Positions 1 to 14,070 of a stretch of DNA of 64,000 nt are shown piece after piece. Positions within the stretch are counted from its first letter, which is position 1. Every line of letters starts with the position of its first letter. The position numbers were made by a program, and so were the translations under genes. Where the stretch lies: NCBI GenBank assembly GCA_022829145.1, contig CM040758.1, forward strand, positions 24,535,575-24,599,574, given 5' to 3'. Below the pieces are notes generated by a model. The model saw nothing but the letters and a program-made list of their open reading frames with translations, had not been told where the DNA came from and did no database searches. This DNA is from Albula goreensis (Eukaryota; Chordata; Actinopteri; Albuliformes; Albulidae).

Positions 1-545
1 AGAAATAAATCAGATGCGATTGTTAAAGATAGCTGTCGGTCTGTTGCAGCCGGGGAACCCAGTTGTGTTTCGTTATTTTTTATTGCAGCTCTTTCTCTTG
101 GTCGTAAACGTAGGTGCATGCTGTGTATGTTGTATGCTTAGTGGTGCTCAGTGTATGGCGACGCCGGGCCCGACAATCGCAGACTGGGGTCATCTTTTTC
201 GCAGAAAAGTGCATTTGAGAGGGGCTTGAGCTGGCGGTTGGACGAGTTGGTAATCACAGGGCCTTACGGTAATGCAGCAGTTTAAGCTTAAATAGCCGAA
301 CATCCTCTTCAGATTTTACTGAGCACTGTTTTACACGGAGAACCCCGATATTTCATTAGCCAGGAATGCTCGCGGAATACACGGTCCACCATTAACCCTT
401 TCAAGCTTTCAAAGTTTGGGTAGCGATCCTCACGTGCGGTAAGCAGCCGACGCAGTGTGATAGATTAGTAGGGGAAAATAAAGTTTTTTAGGCGGAAGAT
501 GCAGGTAAATCACGGAAAAACGGACTACGGCTCAACGCTGCGCTA
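1..545. promoter_or_regulatory. CpG-dense segment, possible edge of a CpG-island promoter
   Basis: By hand I count about 32 CpG dinucleotides in the first ~545 bases, against about 14 in the next stretch of equal length. No long open frame or recognisable exon is present. Inference: this is the downstream edge of a CpG island that may hold the distal first exon of pcgf3, which lies on the + strand further right. No TSS motif fixes it, so the link to pcgf3 is only positional. Confidence 0.35.
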
Positions 546-581
546 CAGGTCAAATTTTCTGGGTGATCCCCATTCTGCAGG

Positions 582-582
<1 letters not shown>

Positions 583-644
<62 letters not shown>
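583..644. repeat. (GT)n microsatellite
   Basis: An uninterrupted GT dinucleotide array of about 31 units. The open frames across it are low-complexity artefacts. Confidence 0.95.
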
Positions 645-646
<2 letters not shown>

Positions 647-3600
647 TGGGTAGGTGGTGTGGGGGGATCAAAACCCAATATGTTTGCACGTGTCACAGCA
701 AGAAGACGTGCTGGTGGTAACAGCAATGCTTGTTGCTGAAAAGGGCATGAGACTGGCGAGGCTGAGAGTGTTAGGGGGATTTTAAAAGGCAGATGCCACG
801 ATGTCGAGGGCACCAGTCTGTTGAGGCAGCCAGACACTTAAGCTGCCGTGCACTTCCCAAACGAACCACTGATACCAATGACCTGAAGGCAACTGAAGCG
901 ATATGCATTGCAGTAATTTGTATCAATTTAGAATTGTCTAATATCAACAGTCCAGGGTTTGTGTTTGATTATCAGCGTTTGGGAAGTTTGTGTCTTGAGG
1001 CAATAGCGATGGAAACTTAAGCTGCCTGTCAGATAGGGTACTGTTGACCACGAAAATATTTACTACGACTTGTTTGCAGTGAATAAATGAAGGTTTTTAT
1101 TGATGTCAGTAGTAGTAGCAGCTTCCCACTGGAAGCCTTGCGAAGGTTTGCACGTACTCATCAATAGAATACAATGTCAGACTCTCAAGAAAGGAAATGC
1201 TTCATCTGAAATGTTCTTCGTTACTAAGCCTGTACAGCCAGCATGCGTGAATTGGATCTAGCAAATATTGAAATTCTAACACTCCCTCTGTACATACCAC
1301 AGCCGGCTGTTTGTTCAATGCAAAATGCGGTACTACTTTGTGATGTGGGACGACAGTTGGAAGCGCCTCGATCGTCCCTCTGCCTTATCGCCAGCCCTCC
1401 ACAGAAAGATTCATTTTTGTCTCACGGTTCGATATAGTGACTCAATTTGTCCTGCGACCTTGTGCAGATGATAGTCCCTCTGGTTTTTTTTTTTTTTTTT
1501 TTACATTTATGCCGGTTTTCAGAGCACTGTGAAGAAATGTATTGATTCATTTTGCACAAACATTTGCAGAGACGTATACTATCTGATTCAACTGATGTTG
1601 TGACGTTATTTTTGTGGTGCATAGTTTTCGCAAGGCCCCCTGTAAGGCTGTATCCCAGACATTTTAGGCTAAAAGCACTGACCTTGTCCGAGACTCTTTT
1701 GGAACTTAGAATGGCGGTGCCTAACTTCACAGTGGTCTAATATTCATTATGGGACTTAAGCTTGGCCTCACACCACAAACAGTGAACCAGGAATTTAAAA
1801 CAAGCCAAAAGAGAGTCTGTATAATGCTGAAAAACATACACAGGTTACAAGGAGACTGAACAGACTTGTTGATGAGGGGCACAGGGAAATTCGTCAATTT
1901 ATAAACCGAGATTAAACAGGCAAACCTTGGTGAGACGTCTACCATGAACATTTTCTAATTCTGAAGCATGGTTCTTCATGGTTCTTCCAGTGGGCTGGTT
2001 CAGTTATTTAGAACTTGAATGTTGAAGTCCCGGCTGAGGTTACTATAATTGGTCCCCGTGTTGACATCCACCCCAGGGTACGGCCTAAATAATCCAAGCT
2101 AACCGTGTGCCTGCTTTGGCAAGCAGGCGTTTTTAAAACGGCTGTGTGTGAGATTTAGCCAAAGCCTAATGGGAGGAAGTGTCCTCAAAGAGGAAAAACG
2201 AGAGGAGGGAAGTGAAGCATGGGAAGTGAAATTAAAGGTGCGCAAGCTCTGCCTCTTTTCAGGAAAACTGCCGGCTGTATTTTATAAAAATCTGTGAGTG
2301 TAGCCCCAAAATATCTTTATCTTGGAGAAAGCAAAGCCAGCTCATAGACAAAACAAAAATGTCCATCAGCACAGGAGCTGCCTTTGTATTTTGTCCCATG
2401 AATTCCAGAACTGATGAGTCTGTTTACCTACGATGAAATATGAGGTTTGTTTGTAGTGTGTTAAAGTATTTACTCTCATGTACTAATAACTGTTGTGCAA
2501 GTTAGGGGTCTAAAACGGGAGCGCACATACCCACACGCACACTCTTGTTTAATTTTGTTCATTTACACTTCCTTTCTACAATGTGGTAAAAGGTGTGACC
2601 TCACCTGGAGGGGTAATGGCAAGTGGGAGGTTGAATGGTAGATTATATAGCAGAACTTATATTTCTAATGTTCTCATTTTCTATAGAGCTGGAGGTAGGA
2701 GAATAGGGCTCTATCTGAATGTTCTTGAACTCATGGCGCAACGGTCAAAATAGAGCACTTTACCTTGAGTAATTGTGGTCTTGTTTATTTCATAACTCAG
2801 TGGTGTCAGTTTCACACAAGCAGAATGCAGCACCTGTGTGGTTTAGACAGGTGCATCCCAAGCTGTGACAGAATTACTGACACCCTGACACACAACACAC
2901 CATAAATTTGGTTTTTAAGATAAATGATGCACCAGTTATTCGACATAATTTTTTCTCTTTTAAATTTTGTTCTATTCATTGCAACACAACGGTGCCAAAG
3001 CAACTGAGTTTCAAAGCCTTAGGTATGGCGGAAGCCTATCGTTAATTCAATGAGTGAACCACATTCCATCCTACTTTCAAGACAGGCACAGGCAAAACCT
3101 TTTGATTGGATATTTGGAGCACATTACTCAACTGCTAAGGCTTTGCTCATTCACATAGCCTAGGCCTCTACTTTCAGCGAGCGCTGCTTGATTTAGAGTT
3201 GTGCAATGGCAGCCCAGCAGAGTTTGCCAGGAAGAAATTACACCGCACTCCTGAGAAAATTTGACTGCTTAAGTTTTTATTTAATCACCCTTCAGGGAAA
3301 TCTTCTTATCTGGTCTCCTTAACGAGTAAATATGGTGTGCGTTTTGGGGATTTTGGCTATCGTCCCGCTGCTGTCTGCTTTGGCCAAATCAAAGAAATAC
3401 TCCTTTTCCTTCACCTTTCTTTAGCCTGGGTAATGCTTGCTGTTTTTCTCTTCTTGGTAAATGTTTACCAACATAATTTTTCCCCTTTTCCTTAGATGTA
3501 TTCATGCATGCATGAATGAGTAAAATCACAGGCAGAAAAATAAACACACAGGAGTTTAAAACAGTAGGGTCTGGTGTGCTCTTTCCATTGAGCTGCATTT

Positions 3601-4667
3601 GTTTTTTGGATCTAGATAAAAGCGGTTAGACTACAGCTTTGAATGTGCAATCAGGTTCATTGAATAGCTGTCATCAAATCAAATGAATGTTCTCACAGTA
3701 AGAAGGAGGAATGTGAAAGTTAAAATTCTGGGTGAATTAGAAGTTGATTCACTGAAAATCAAAGATCTGTTTTCCCTGCTCTTTGCTGACAGTGTTCCTG
3801 AGTAATTTCTGAATATTTGAAATCCCATTGGTGTGCTCTCCCACTGTGAATGTGGACGAAAAGAGAAGAGTAAATGTCCAGTTTAGACAATTTAGATGCG
3901 ATGTTCAGAAACTTCCATTTTCAGCTTGTTGGAAATCTTCTGAGTGAAATAGATGACAGAGAAAAGCATGTCTCCTGCTTCCTGTTTTCACATACCCTCA
4001 CAAAGACCACTTCCTAGTGATTTCCACACACCTTTTAAGGCCAGGTCTGATTCAACCCTCTCATACATTGTTGTTATGGAAACAGTCATTTAATTTGTCA
4101 AAGATCGTTTTGATGTTGATTCTGTAGCGTTTGCTCAGATACATTCTGTGGGCTTTTTCTTTTTTAAATCTCTGAAAACGTTCCACTCTCGTCTCAGCTG
4201 CTTTTTCTGTTTTGATTTTTACTGGGCTTTGGAAATTTTAAAAGAATGATATAGCTGCATGATAGAACACTGTCCACCATGTAAGAATGCAATCAGTTCA
4301 GCCCCCATTATACTGACGACACCGTGGGTTACCGTAGACATTGAAAAGTTCCAGTGCTTATTATAATCTGTTTAACATGAGGGCCTTCTTTGTGTAAGCC
4401 GTTTACTTGCATTTCAGATTGAACAGGGCCACTTAAGGCTTGTCTTATTTTAGTTTTTCCTAAGGCTCTGTGTGAGATATAAAGTTTTGGCAGCATCTTG
4501 ATTTTTATTTATTTTTTTTTTTTGTCATGGTTAAAACATTTTATGTTAACATTCATCCCTTGAACCAGAAGTACTTTCAACCCAAAATGAAAGAAAAAGT
4601 GTGTGTGTATGTGTGTGTATGTGTGTGTATGTGTGTGTGTGTGTATGTGTGTATGTGTGTGTATGTT

Positions 4668-4737
<70 letters not shown>

Positions 4738-7700
4738 TTTACAATGAAACCTGTAACAGTTGTCACAGAGGTATCTCTATGCTACCTGTCATGGCAGTGC
4801 AACACAGTTTTAGCATTGGCTAAAAACGTGCTAAGATCAGTTTTATCATGCGTGATAATAAGGTATGAGGGGAAGGTGGTGAGATTTGCACGTTTAGCGT
4901 GCAGTAAATAGATCAAAGTCATTACTGGCCAGTATCGCGTTTCCTCTTCGTTTAACCAGAAGGTCAAGGGTGTAGAAAGACGAACCATTTCCATTCTGCA
5001 AATTCAGCTATCGCCCGGTCTGAGGGATCTGTTGCATGGCTAATTTATTTAAACTTGTGCTACTGTGCTTCAAACATCCTCGTGGCAGTGCTGAGGATGG
5101 CACTGAAGGGGAATGTTGGGAATCATTCATTTTTAATGTGGTTTAATTACAAAAGCAGGAAAGCTGGCTAACCCTTCAGGGCCTGTGGGGGCTTGGATGA
5201 GGAGGGGAGCGCTATACTTGTAGCAAAGCATTCCTGAGTACATAGCAGCTATGCTGTTGCAGTGCCAGGGATTTTGGAGTGGTGAACTAAACACTAATAA
5301 GGCAGGTTATCAGGAAAAAAATGAAATGATATTTGTTTTTGCCACTCAATGATTTTGTGAATCAGATATGTAACTGCCATGATGGGGGTGTTATGTGTAT
5401 ATGGAACTTTCCAGCGCCCAGTTTTTAACTGACTGAACTCCTGTTAGCACTGAAAACCAAATTAGCCTACATTCTGTAATTAAATTGGCAACCTAGCGAT
5501 CATTTTGAGCGGAGAAGCACCCCCTTCCCCCACCTCCCCACCCTCCAGAGTTCCTTCCGAAAGCAGTTGTGTGACTGCACAGCGTTGCTCTGGATATGCA
5601 CCACAGCCATGTGTGATTTTTCTGGTGCGTTAACTTGTAACTTTACTGGTGTGCATTCTGATTGTGAATAATTCATTTCGTTTTCCCCAAGCGCTCAGTG
5701 TAATTCAGCGTCTGTCTGTGAACACAACATCTCTGTGGTCCCCACCCTTTCAGCCGGGGGAACTGGGTATTATCAGTCAGTAATTTTATGCAGAGTGAGC
5801 CCTTAGTGAGTGCTGCTGATAGGAAGTGCTGGGTTTGTTTCTTGTTTTGTTCACTTATAAGCATCCTTTTCATTTCGATGGGTGGTTTATAATGTTTGAA
5901 TATTTTGCTGGATCCCTAGTGTCTGGTGAGGTGAGAAGTGGTTGATCCTGTATGATTATGGGTTATGTAGACATATTCAAACACCTGACAGTGTTACAGC
6001 GCTCAAGAAAACCGTCTGCCTAGAGTGTCAGTTTTTTAAGTCACAAAAATTGTGCATCGCATGATCTGACAAAAGGAGGCACTGATCTAGGAACAGTGAA
6101 GTGACCATGTTGCGACATTTACCCACGCAAAACAACTGTTCCTCATTTATTCAAATAAAAGCAGAAATGTCCAGTGTCCACAATGTGACAGGCTAACTTG
6201 CTTGGAAATGGTTTTGGAGTACTGAGGTCTCCTCCAGCCGCAGTGTAGAGAGTGAATAGTGGATTTCCGTGTTCAGGACCCTTCACAATCTAAACATGTA
6301 TATGACTAGTTGCAGGTTGAACTTGGCTGTAATCATCCAGAAGTGTATACACTGAAGCTTACACTTGGTAAACAGTAGATCAGAGTTTGGACTGATCATC
6401 TGAAAGTTGATGGGTTTCCTTGAACAGGAATTATAGACTCAGTTCTTTTGTTTTTTTTTTTCATTGTTTTAAACAAAGTGGTTTAGATGAAAACCATGCA
6501 CAGAATTTTCATTGAACAGTGTGCATAAACTGAAACCAATAATTGTTTCTGAAGAATAAAATGGAACAAAAACAAGGTGCTTGTTAATGTCTATACCATA
6601 TGAGCACATTTTATTCTAAGATAAGCTCTTTATTTTTGTTGATTCAGTCTCCTCCCCCGCCACTGCGTCCCTACAGGTATCAGATGTACGAGTGGAGTGT
6701 TAAATATTTGATGTGCAGCTCAATTTAAAGAAAAGATTTAACTGCTTTTCGGAGGCATTTGAATAAGTGATGCGCTTTTTCGATTTTTTTAGTCCCCATG
6801 CTGTGGATGTTTCTCGCTGAAAATGTCAAAGGTGTTGGGCACAGTTGTTAGCCATGTTAATCCGTTTAAAATAACTCCTCAGCAGTGATTGGGGAAAAAC
6901 CAGAAACTTGATTTGTTGATTTGTAAATCTTTGTGAACCAGGAATAAAGTAGGCTACACTTCTGGAGAGATTTTGGAGTTTTTAAGGTGGACGATAAAGC
7001 CGTCTCAGTGGTTTTCCCACCCTGCCCTTGAATAAGTCCTGTGTTTACAGGGTTTCCTTCAGGCCCATCTCATAATCGGCTGCAGCCGCTGGAAGTGTTC
7101 CATAACGTTATGATTTCAGTGCGATGCTGGACTGGCTCATCACAGACTTTTTCTTTGTCTTTGAACCGTTCATTTCCCAGAAATCCTTTAGTTTCAACGA
7201 CCAGGTGTCCAAGTTTTCACCATTTAAGTCTTTCACCAGTAGGTCTCTCAGTAAATCAATGCAAAATGTATTCTTTTTAAAAAGAACATAAAAAAGAACA
7301 AAAAAAAAACACAAAGCCCTTAAATGAATATGGAATATTCATTCTTTGTAGTGTGAATATATGTTTCTAACACAGAAACATAATCTTATATTCATGTTGC
7401 ACACTAAGAAGGTAAATTAATGTTAATGTGAAAATGAAATGCTTCTAATAAAAATAATTAACAGGACCTTATGCTGCAGGGATCATAATTAATGTAGAAC
7501 ACTGTTATATGAGAGTGTCAGGACTGAGAGCCACAAGCCTACATATCAACCTGAGCTCTTGGCTGAAGGGGGTGAATTAATCTATTGCTTGATTGGTTGG
7601 ATTTCACCTTAGGAGGATACTCTGCATTTTGATTGGATGGATTTATCTCCGGCTGTTCACCAATAAGCCCCCACTGTGTTCTCATGAATGCACATCCCAT

Positions 7701-8178
7701 TGCCGCTTATACAAGTGAATTAGGGCATAAGCAGCATTAAAAAAAGAAAGTCCATATAGCAACTTTGTTTTTTAATATGTCCCCGTATGATGTTCTCTAA
7801 TTTAGAACTGGTGTTCAGTGACAATTGTATGTGGTTGTACAGTATGCCTTTCCAATGCGAAATCAGAATGAAATTTGCCTAGCCCTTCTCTTGAAATCGT
7901 AAATACAGTAGGAAATATCTTTGTCAAACATCTACAAAAAGAGGAAGGATGTTTGACGAAGGCATAAGATGTTTGAGAGGAATTGTTGTGTATGCCTTTT
8001 TGCTTGAAATTGTATTTCATGAAAATTCAAAAACACTAATAAAATGTAATTCAGACCCAGTCTGCTTAAGACCCCACAAGTTTTCATCAATCAGTGCTAT
8101 CGACAAAAGGTGTCATTGTGTATTCTAAATAACATGGTTTTGTTGACATTGTATGTGTTGTGAATGTATTACTTCTGC

Positions 8179-8214
<36 letters not shown>

Positions 8215-8740
8215 CCATGGGAGCATTGGTTTAGCTTTGAATTAGCTTGAATATATCAGAACATAAAGATCTCAGTGCTAGAATTTCAGATAGATTTAAA
8301 ATATGACCTTTCCTGTGAAGGGTTTGAAGATTCCAGTTGTTGTTTTGCACTAGGGATTACGTAGGACAGACCGTGACATCCACGCACTGTTGCCAAACCG
8401 AGGAATAATTAGCTCCATTTGCTCACATGGCTAGCATACTTCGGACTTGGCAGGAGACTTAAGTCTGTCTTAGCCCTATTTTAATAACCCTGGTTGGCAC
8501 AGGCATAATCTGTTTGGATTAAGCTGAGGGCAGATGAGGAAATGAGTGGCAGACTGTGTGGTGTAAATGTGTGCTTCTCATGGGCCAAGTCATGATATAG
8601 CTTCAGTTGTTAGGCTGATAAACTGTGGCCTGTCTATGCTTGACACCATGAAGTTTCGAGGATGTTCTTTGCTGATACTCCAATGGTGAGACTCTACTTC
8701 TGACTCCAGTTTGAGGCAGCCATTCTGTGCCAGTCGTAGA
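645..8740. other. Non-coding stretch, upstream or first intron of pcgf3
   Basis: I see no exon, RNA gene or long credible frame here. It holds a T run at 1483-1502, a GT/TATG microsatellite at 4599-4736 and a run of 28 T at 8183-8210. A segment near 7380-7425 shares a short core (TCATGTTGC, then TAAGAAGGTAA) with one near 10350-10375, which suggests a dispersed repeat of unknown class. Confidence 0.6.
4599..4736. repeat. (GT)n microsatellite with TATG interruptions
   Basis: About 138 bp of GT repeats. The left half is broken by TATG variants and the right half is pure. Frames on both strands (Cys-Val and His-Thr runs) are artefacts of the repeat. Confidence 0.95.
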
Positions 8741-9171
8741 GGGTAGATACCCGACCCGAGTCGACAGGACCCGTTGGGACCCGACGGGTCAGGCCAGGAC
8801 AAAAATTCAGAAATGATGTTTGGGTTCGGGTTCGGTCACATCGGCTGAACAATAACTAGGCAGTGGATGGTCTAGCCTAGTTGAAATGGTGCCTCAAGTT
8901 CTTTTTAGTGAAATTATAGTACAAGTAAATAAAAATGATGGTCGGTTGGTTATGTAAAATGTAAAACGTAAGGGGTTCTGATGAGATATGACAGCAAGAA
9001 GACTGGGAATTCACAAACTCAGTGCTTCAGCTTGCATTAACTGCGTCGGGCTCGAGTCGGGTTTGGTCATAAAAAGCAGAATGCCAGTCAGGTTCGGGTC
9101 GGGCTCGGTTACTGCTCTCTCAGACTCAGGTCGGGTTCGGACAGAAACATGCAGCCCGAGCTGCACTCTCG
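8741..9171. mobile_element. CpG-rich non-autonomous DNA-transposon-like element (hAT-like?)
   Basis: Both ends carry clusters of GGGTCGGG and GGTTCGGG or their complements (left near 8751-8790 and 8821-8835; right near 9045-9062 and 9091-9140), enclosing ~200 bp of ordinary AT-rich sequence. A near-palindrome GACCCGACGGGTC lies in the left end. Vertebrate hAT-type elements with such ends are known. I cannot define exact termini or a target duplication, so the class is tentative. Confidence 0.35.
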
Positions 9172-10042
9172 CCAGGAGTACTCCCTGGTGGTTCTTCTTT
9201 GATAAATGTAGGCTTTTCTCAACCATCAGATATCTCAGGGCAAATGTAAGTTTGCAGGAAGCCTGTGGCCTGTGGTAATAAGATTCATGTCTGGGGCATT
9301 GCACAGTAAATTAGACATAAGTGTGTATACATGTGTGGGTGTACTAATGAGGTTTATAAAGGCCTAAAGCATATGAACTGATGGCTAATGACTGCCAGGT
9401 CAAAAGAGTGGTGTGGACCTGTGTAGTAGACTGTTTAATGTTGTGCACATCCCTTGGTGAAAGCAATTTAATGATTTTTGACATTTTCCAAACAACAAAC
9501 AATAATCATAATAATAGAGAAAAATGGCAACCTTCTCCCGCCAACGGGAAAGAAGAAAAAAATCTACTCTGACCAATTAATTTAAGACACGAAAGAGAAA
9601 GAAAGGGAAAAGTTCAAATGGATCCACGGCCTTCCGCATCCTTTTATTTAAAGCAGTAATCTCCGCTCCATGTCCTGCAATTAGCCTCTGTAAGCAGGTG
9701 TCATTGGTGAACACGCTGAGGCTGGCTACGGCTAAGCAGACGGGAGCACCGAGGCATTTCTGATGATGTTGCTGGCAGCACATTTGAAAGAAGAGCCTAA
9801 TGATGAAACGCAAAGTAAGGCAAAGATTCTGTGGCCATATAAAAATTCTGTGTGTTGTATGTGAGGACAGAAGAGCAGGAGTTGGGCCTGAGAGTCTGTG
9901 GTGTCTGAGTTTTGACTCTTTCGTAAACCTTGAGAAATGCCAACCTCTCAGTGTGGTATGGGTATGGGATATGTCCCTCAGACCCTATATTTAGCCCACT
10001 GGATTCATGGTCACCCAGTGCAGGGTGGGTGAATGTGATGGA
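9172..10042. other. Non-coding stretch
   Basis: No exon or repeat recognised. Short open frames on both strands lack any family signature. Confidence 0.5.
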
Positions 10043-10218
10043 GGGCAGCCTATAGCCTAGTGGCTAAGGTACATGACTGGGACCCCTGAGGTTGACGGTT
10101 CCAGCCACAGTAAGAACACCATTGCTGTTGGGCCCCTGAGCAAGGCCCTTGGTTAGTCTAATCAACTGTAAGTCGCTTTGGATAAAAGCGTCAGCTAAAT
10201 GACAGTAATGTAATGTAT
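10043..10218 (+). mobile_element. tRNA-derived SINE, copy 1
   Basis: The head carries an A-box-like TAGCCTAGTGG and a degraded B box (GGTTCCAGCC in place of GGTTCAAGTCC). The 3' part has the fish LINE-type tail with TAAGTCGCTTTGGATAAAAG, then GCGTCAGCTAAATGAC and a short TAATG repeat. The same element recurs at 19961 and 59967. Compared with copy 2 it lacks part of the middle (the CCCCGGGGAGATT segment). Confidence 0.8.
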
Positions 10219-13200
10219 GCATGCGAAGCTTCTAAAAGTAACTGGATGTATGTTGTCACATTTCCATGTGAAATCGGTATTAGGGGCCTTGATAAAACAC
10301 AACAATTAAATGAGCATGGAATGTTTATACTTTGTAAAATGACATCACAATCATGTTGCAACGTAAGAAGGTAACAGTCTAGGACAGTTAGGGAAGCCGA
10401 TCAATCCCTGATTAGAATGGGCACCACCCGTCAACCCATGGTAACAACAGGGCTGGTAGCTGTGTGCCTTTGGTAGCTTTTCACAGACAGGGATTTTCTC
10501 CACGTCAGTTATGATAAACATAATCTGGAATGTTGCTCACAAACGTCAAAACATTTTTTCATACTTGTAGGCCCAATGTTTGTTGAGATTTCTCATTTGT
10601 AATAACATAATTGGAAGTCGTGTGTAACCTCCATAAAAAGATTGTTATTGTGTGTATAACAAGCGGTTAATTATCGCTTTATAATGCTGTTTTGGTAGGT
10701 ATTTGTTTGGTTCGATTTGGCAGGTTAACTCAACCCCCAGAATGACTCATGTTCAGCGCTTTGCCTTCATTCCTTAGTCATGTCTATACAGTCTATTTCT
10801 GGGTTACTTTCAAATTTTAGTCTTACGCTAGCTTTCCTAAATCCTTAACAATGAGTGAGGCTGTCAGGGCCGAGATTAAAAAAAAAAACCCAAAGGAAAA
10901 CAAAGCACCGTTCTAATTCGCGGAAATCTTCTGCTGAAATCTGCAGCGTCAGAAACCGTGGTCGTGCTGATGCGTGTTAAGGTATTAGCCTTTAAGTTTG
11001 CTTTCGGTCTTCCTCATTCCGTTTGAGCTCGTTTTGCCTGTACAGTCCAGGGCCGTTCCGCTGGGGCCACGCCGGTATGGTCACCCCTTTAGAGCAGAGA
11101 AACCCAGCTGCGCTGTGGTCTGGGCAGTGTGAGCTGTGATGCAGGCTTCTCCTCCGCTGAATTACTAGGCCTGTCAGGTTTAATTGCGCGCATAACTCTA
11201 TTTGCAGCACAGCGTGTTAGACATAATAGTAGACACCATTATTTATTTAAATTTAGCAATCAGCATTGGGGTTTGGTCATACGACGTTTGGCACAGGCTT
11301 CTCGTTTATAGAACTACTTAGACTTTCAGGTGTATGTGTGTGGGTAACAATCTGTTTGCGACACAGCGTAGCCTGTTAGTCATAATCAACAGCAGTAGTT
11401 ATGTAAATTTAGCAATCATTGATGGAATTATTTCTAACTGATACCATTTTAGGAACTCAAATTTATGCTACCGTTGACAGCCCAATGAGCTACCTTCCCC
11501 TTCCCCCGCTGCGGAGAGGGGCACCCCCACCCCCCACCCCCAATTTCCCCGGGGAGCGGTGCTTTACCGTAAGGTTTTCAGATTTGCAGATAGTCTGAGT
11601 CAAACTCGCTCCTAAGTGTGAATTACAGTGGGGGTGTTAGCAGCCGAAACAGCGAAGCGGTGACGGCGTTATTGCCCACTGAGGAATCCAGAACAAAACG
11701 TGTGGCCCGTTTGCTCTTAGGTAGAATTTAGGAGGGGAGAACGATTTAGAAGAATAAAACAATTTTTTAAAAGAAGAAAACTGGTATGTTACTGTCTCAA
11801 GACACTCTAGCTTTATTTGCATTAGGGAATTCCCTTTGAATGTAAAACGTATTAAAGCTTTTTTAAACGAATTTAGCACATTTTTTAAAATTAATTTACA
11901 AGGGGCTGATAATGGCTTTGTTTGGCCACCAGCACTCCTTTCTCCCCACTGTGGAGGTAGTGCCTTCCTCAAAGTCAGACTCGGCTCTTTTTGTCCCTCA
12001 TCCTTCAGGTTAGGTCCTGGCTGGGATACAAGAGCCCTGCGTCTTCAACAGGTCTTTAGAACCATGGCAAGTCTCCATGGCATCAGGGCTTGTTCCAACC
12101 CTAGATTCCCCCCCCCCCGCCGCCACTGTCGCCATTGATTTCATTCTCCTGGTTATCAAACTTGACAGTTTTTACCCCACCTTGCCAAGTGGGCACGGGC
12201 TGCGATCTCTATCATGTAATTAATATTCATTAGCATTTCCACCAATTAAGCAGCGGCTCTCTTCCTGCTTTGAGAATCCTGTCGTCGGCTGGCTCGCTCT
12301 TGCCGTGTGGGACAGACAGATGGGCGGATGGGCTTTTAGCATTCTGCCGGAGAATCCTGGCTGCCGTTAAGCTGCCGTTCTGTCAGACTCGTCTTGCGCG
12401 GTTTAGACGCTACTACCCCCCCAACCCCCCATGCGTGGATCAGAATGCTTAAAAAGGCTGTAAGTCGGGTGGGGGTGGGGGGTGGTGTCGCTCTGTGGTT
12501 TCTCTACTCTCGGCTGAGTAATACCAAAACCCGCACACAGTTTTCGCTCACAGGACCTGCCAGTTGTTGTATGCTGCTTGGGCCTGTTATTCAGGGCTGT
12601 CTTGTCTTCTGGCTTTTCTTTGATATGTTCTGTTTTTACAACCTGGAGTGTAGTTTTTTTTTTTTTTTTTTTAATATATTAAAAGGTCTTGGATTCTGCC
12701 CCACCTTTGGCAGGCGTGTGAATGTGTCTGTTGGTTGCAGTCCACTTCAGCTGCAGCCTTGCATAATATGCAATGATTACTTGCGCATTTCTGCAACGTA
12801 ATTGCAGCTCAGCCCTACATTATCATCATGTTTGAAAGTTAAAATAAGGTAACCTTGTGTTAGCACAGATAAACAGATGAGCAAGTTTTCCTGCAATTTG
12901 CAGATCAATGTTTTTACGTCAGCAGCATAACCCTGACGTGGGAGGTCTCCTTGGCGCAGTGTTTGGTTTTGTGTTGGCAAGTTTCATGCTTGTTTTTGAT
13001 TTGCTGTGGTAGGCGTGGAGCTCAATGACTTGGTGGTTTTGGAATGCTGGAACATGGCTAAAGCTTGCATAATGCGAAGGTGTCCCCAATTTGGATAGCA
13101 TAAACACAGGATTCAGCTGCGGAAATCAGAATTGTTTTGCAAATCTTGACTTCTCGCTACACAGAGAGTAGAGGACCAGATTGTGTTCCTGCTGCTTTCG

Positions 13201-14070
13201 ATCAACCCTACATCTTTATGAACTGTTTTTCGAAAGCATTTCCACATTTTTTCCTGTAAAACGTTGGACTGCTCATTTTTTGTGCAGTGGTGTCCTAATT
13301 CCTTAAGAGGCATTGTGAAAGAGACTGGTGCTTTCCATGTGTATAAGTGATAATAAGTCTAATAGGTCAGTATACTGTTGTCTATATCCCAAAACATTTG
13401 TTTTGTATAGACTATATGTGTCTGTACCCTCAACTGTTCCACTGCTTAGAACCCCAGACAGTCATTCAATTTTTTTTTCTAATTTGTTTTTTTTTTTTGT
13501 AATCCCTGTATTCTTCTCAGTTTTCCTATTTGCCTTTTGAGGTAATTGGTTGTTCATTTGCATCACTTACTCTGTTAAAATGTGCACCTAACCTGTCTGT
13601 GATGTAATGGAGTCGCACATACCTATGTAAGCCCTGAGATGGTTGTGGAGATAAGCTAAATGTGCACACCTGTATGACAATGATGCTGACGTTATTAGCG
13701 GTGACAATCCCTCAGCGATTCACAGTGAAACGGCCTTTGTGCTACCTGAGCGGTTATGTCCTGGTCAGCAGGAGACAAACATGTGTCTTTGCAAGACCCT
13801 TGATGCCTCCTGGCACCAGGTATCGAATGATCCGTGTGTCCGCATCGATTCAGGGCCCTGCTTTGACAGGCAGGGCCGATCCTTGGGGTTTTCTGACTAG
13901 AATGTTCGATTGATTTTCTCTTAACCCGTATCTGTGCCGTAATCGGACTTTGGTCGAGGATTTTTCTCACTTAGGTGGGATCCAAACGTCTAAAGCCAGC
14001 AAACAACAAATTGACAGGGTTACACGGATATTTGATTCTGCAGAGATGTGCAGAATCCTGGATCAGCAGT
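10219..14070. other. Non-coding stretch with GC-rich patches
   Basis: No supported exon. It holds moderately CpG-rich patches (about 11000-11150 and 12290-12420), C or G homopolymer patches near 11525, 12108 and 12470, and an AT-rich block at 12180-12260 rich in homeodomain-type TAAT cores (see findings). Confidence 0.5.

Noticed and set aside
10043-10120. tRNA gene (A and B boxes)
   Set aside because: It is the head of a SINE repeated at 19961 and 59967; no cloverleaf or anticodon stem can be drawn with confidence.
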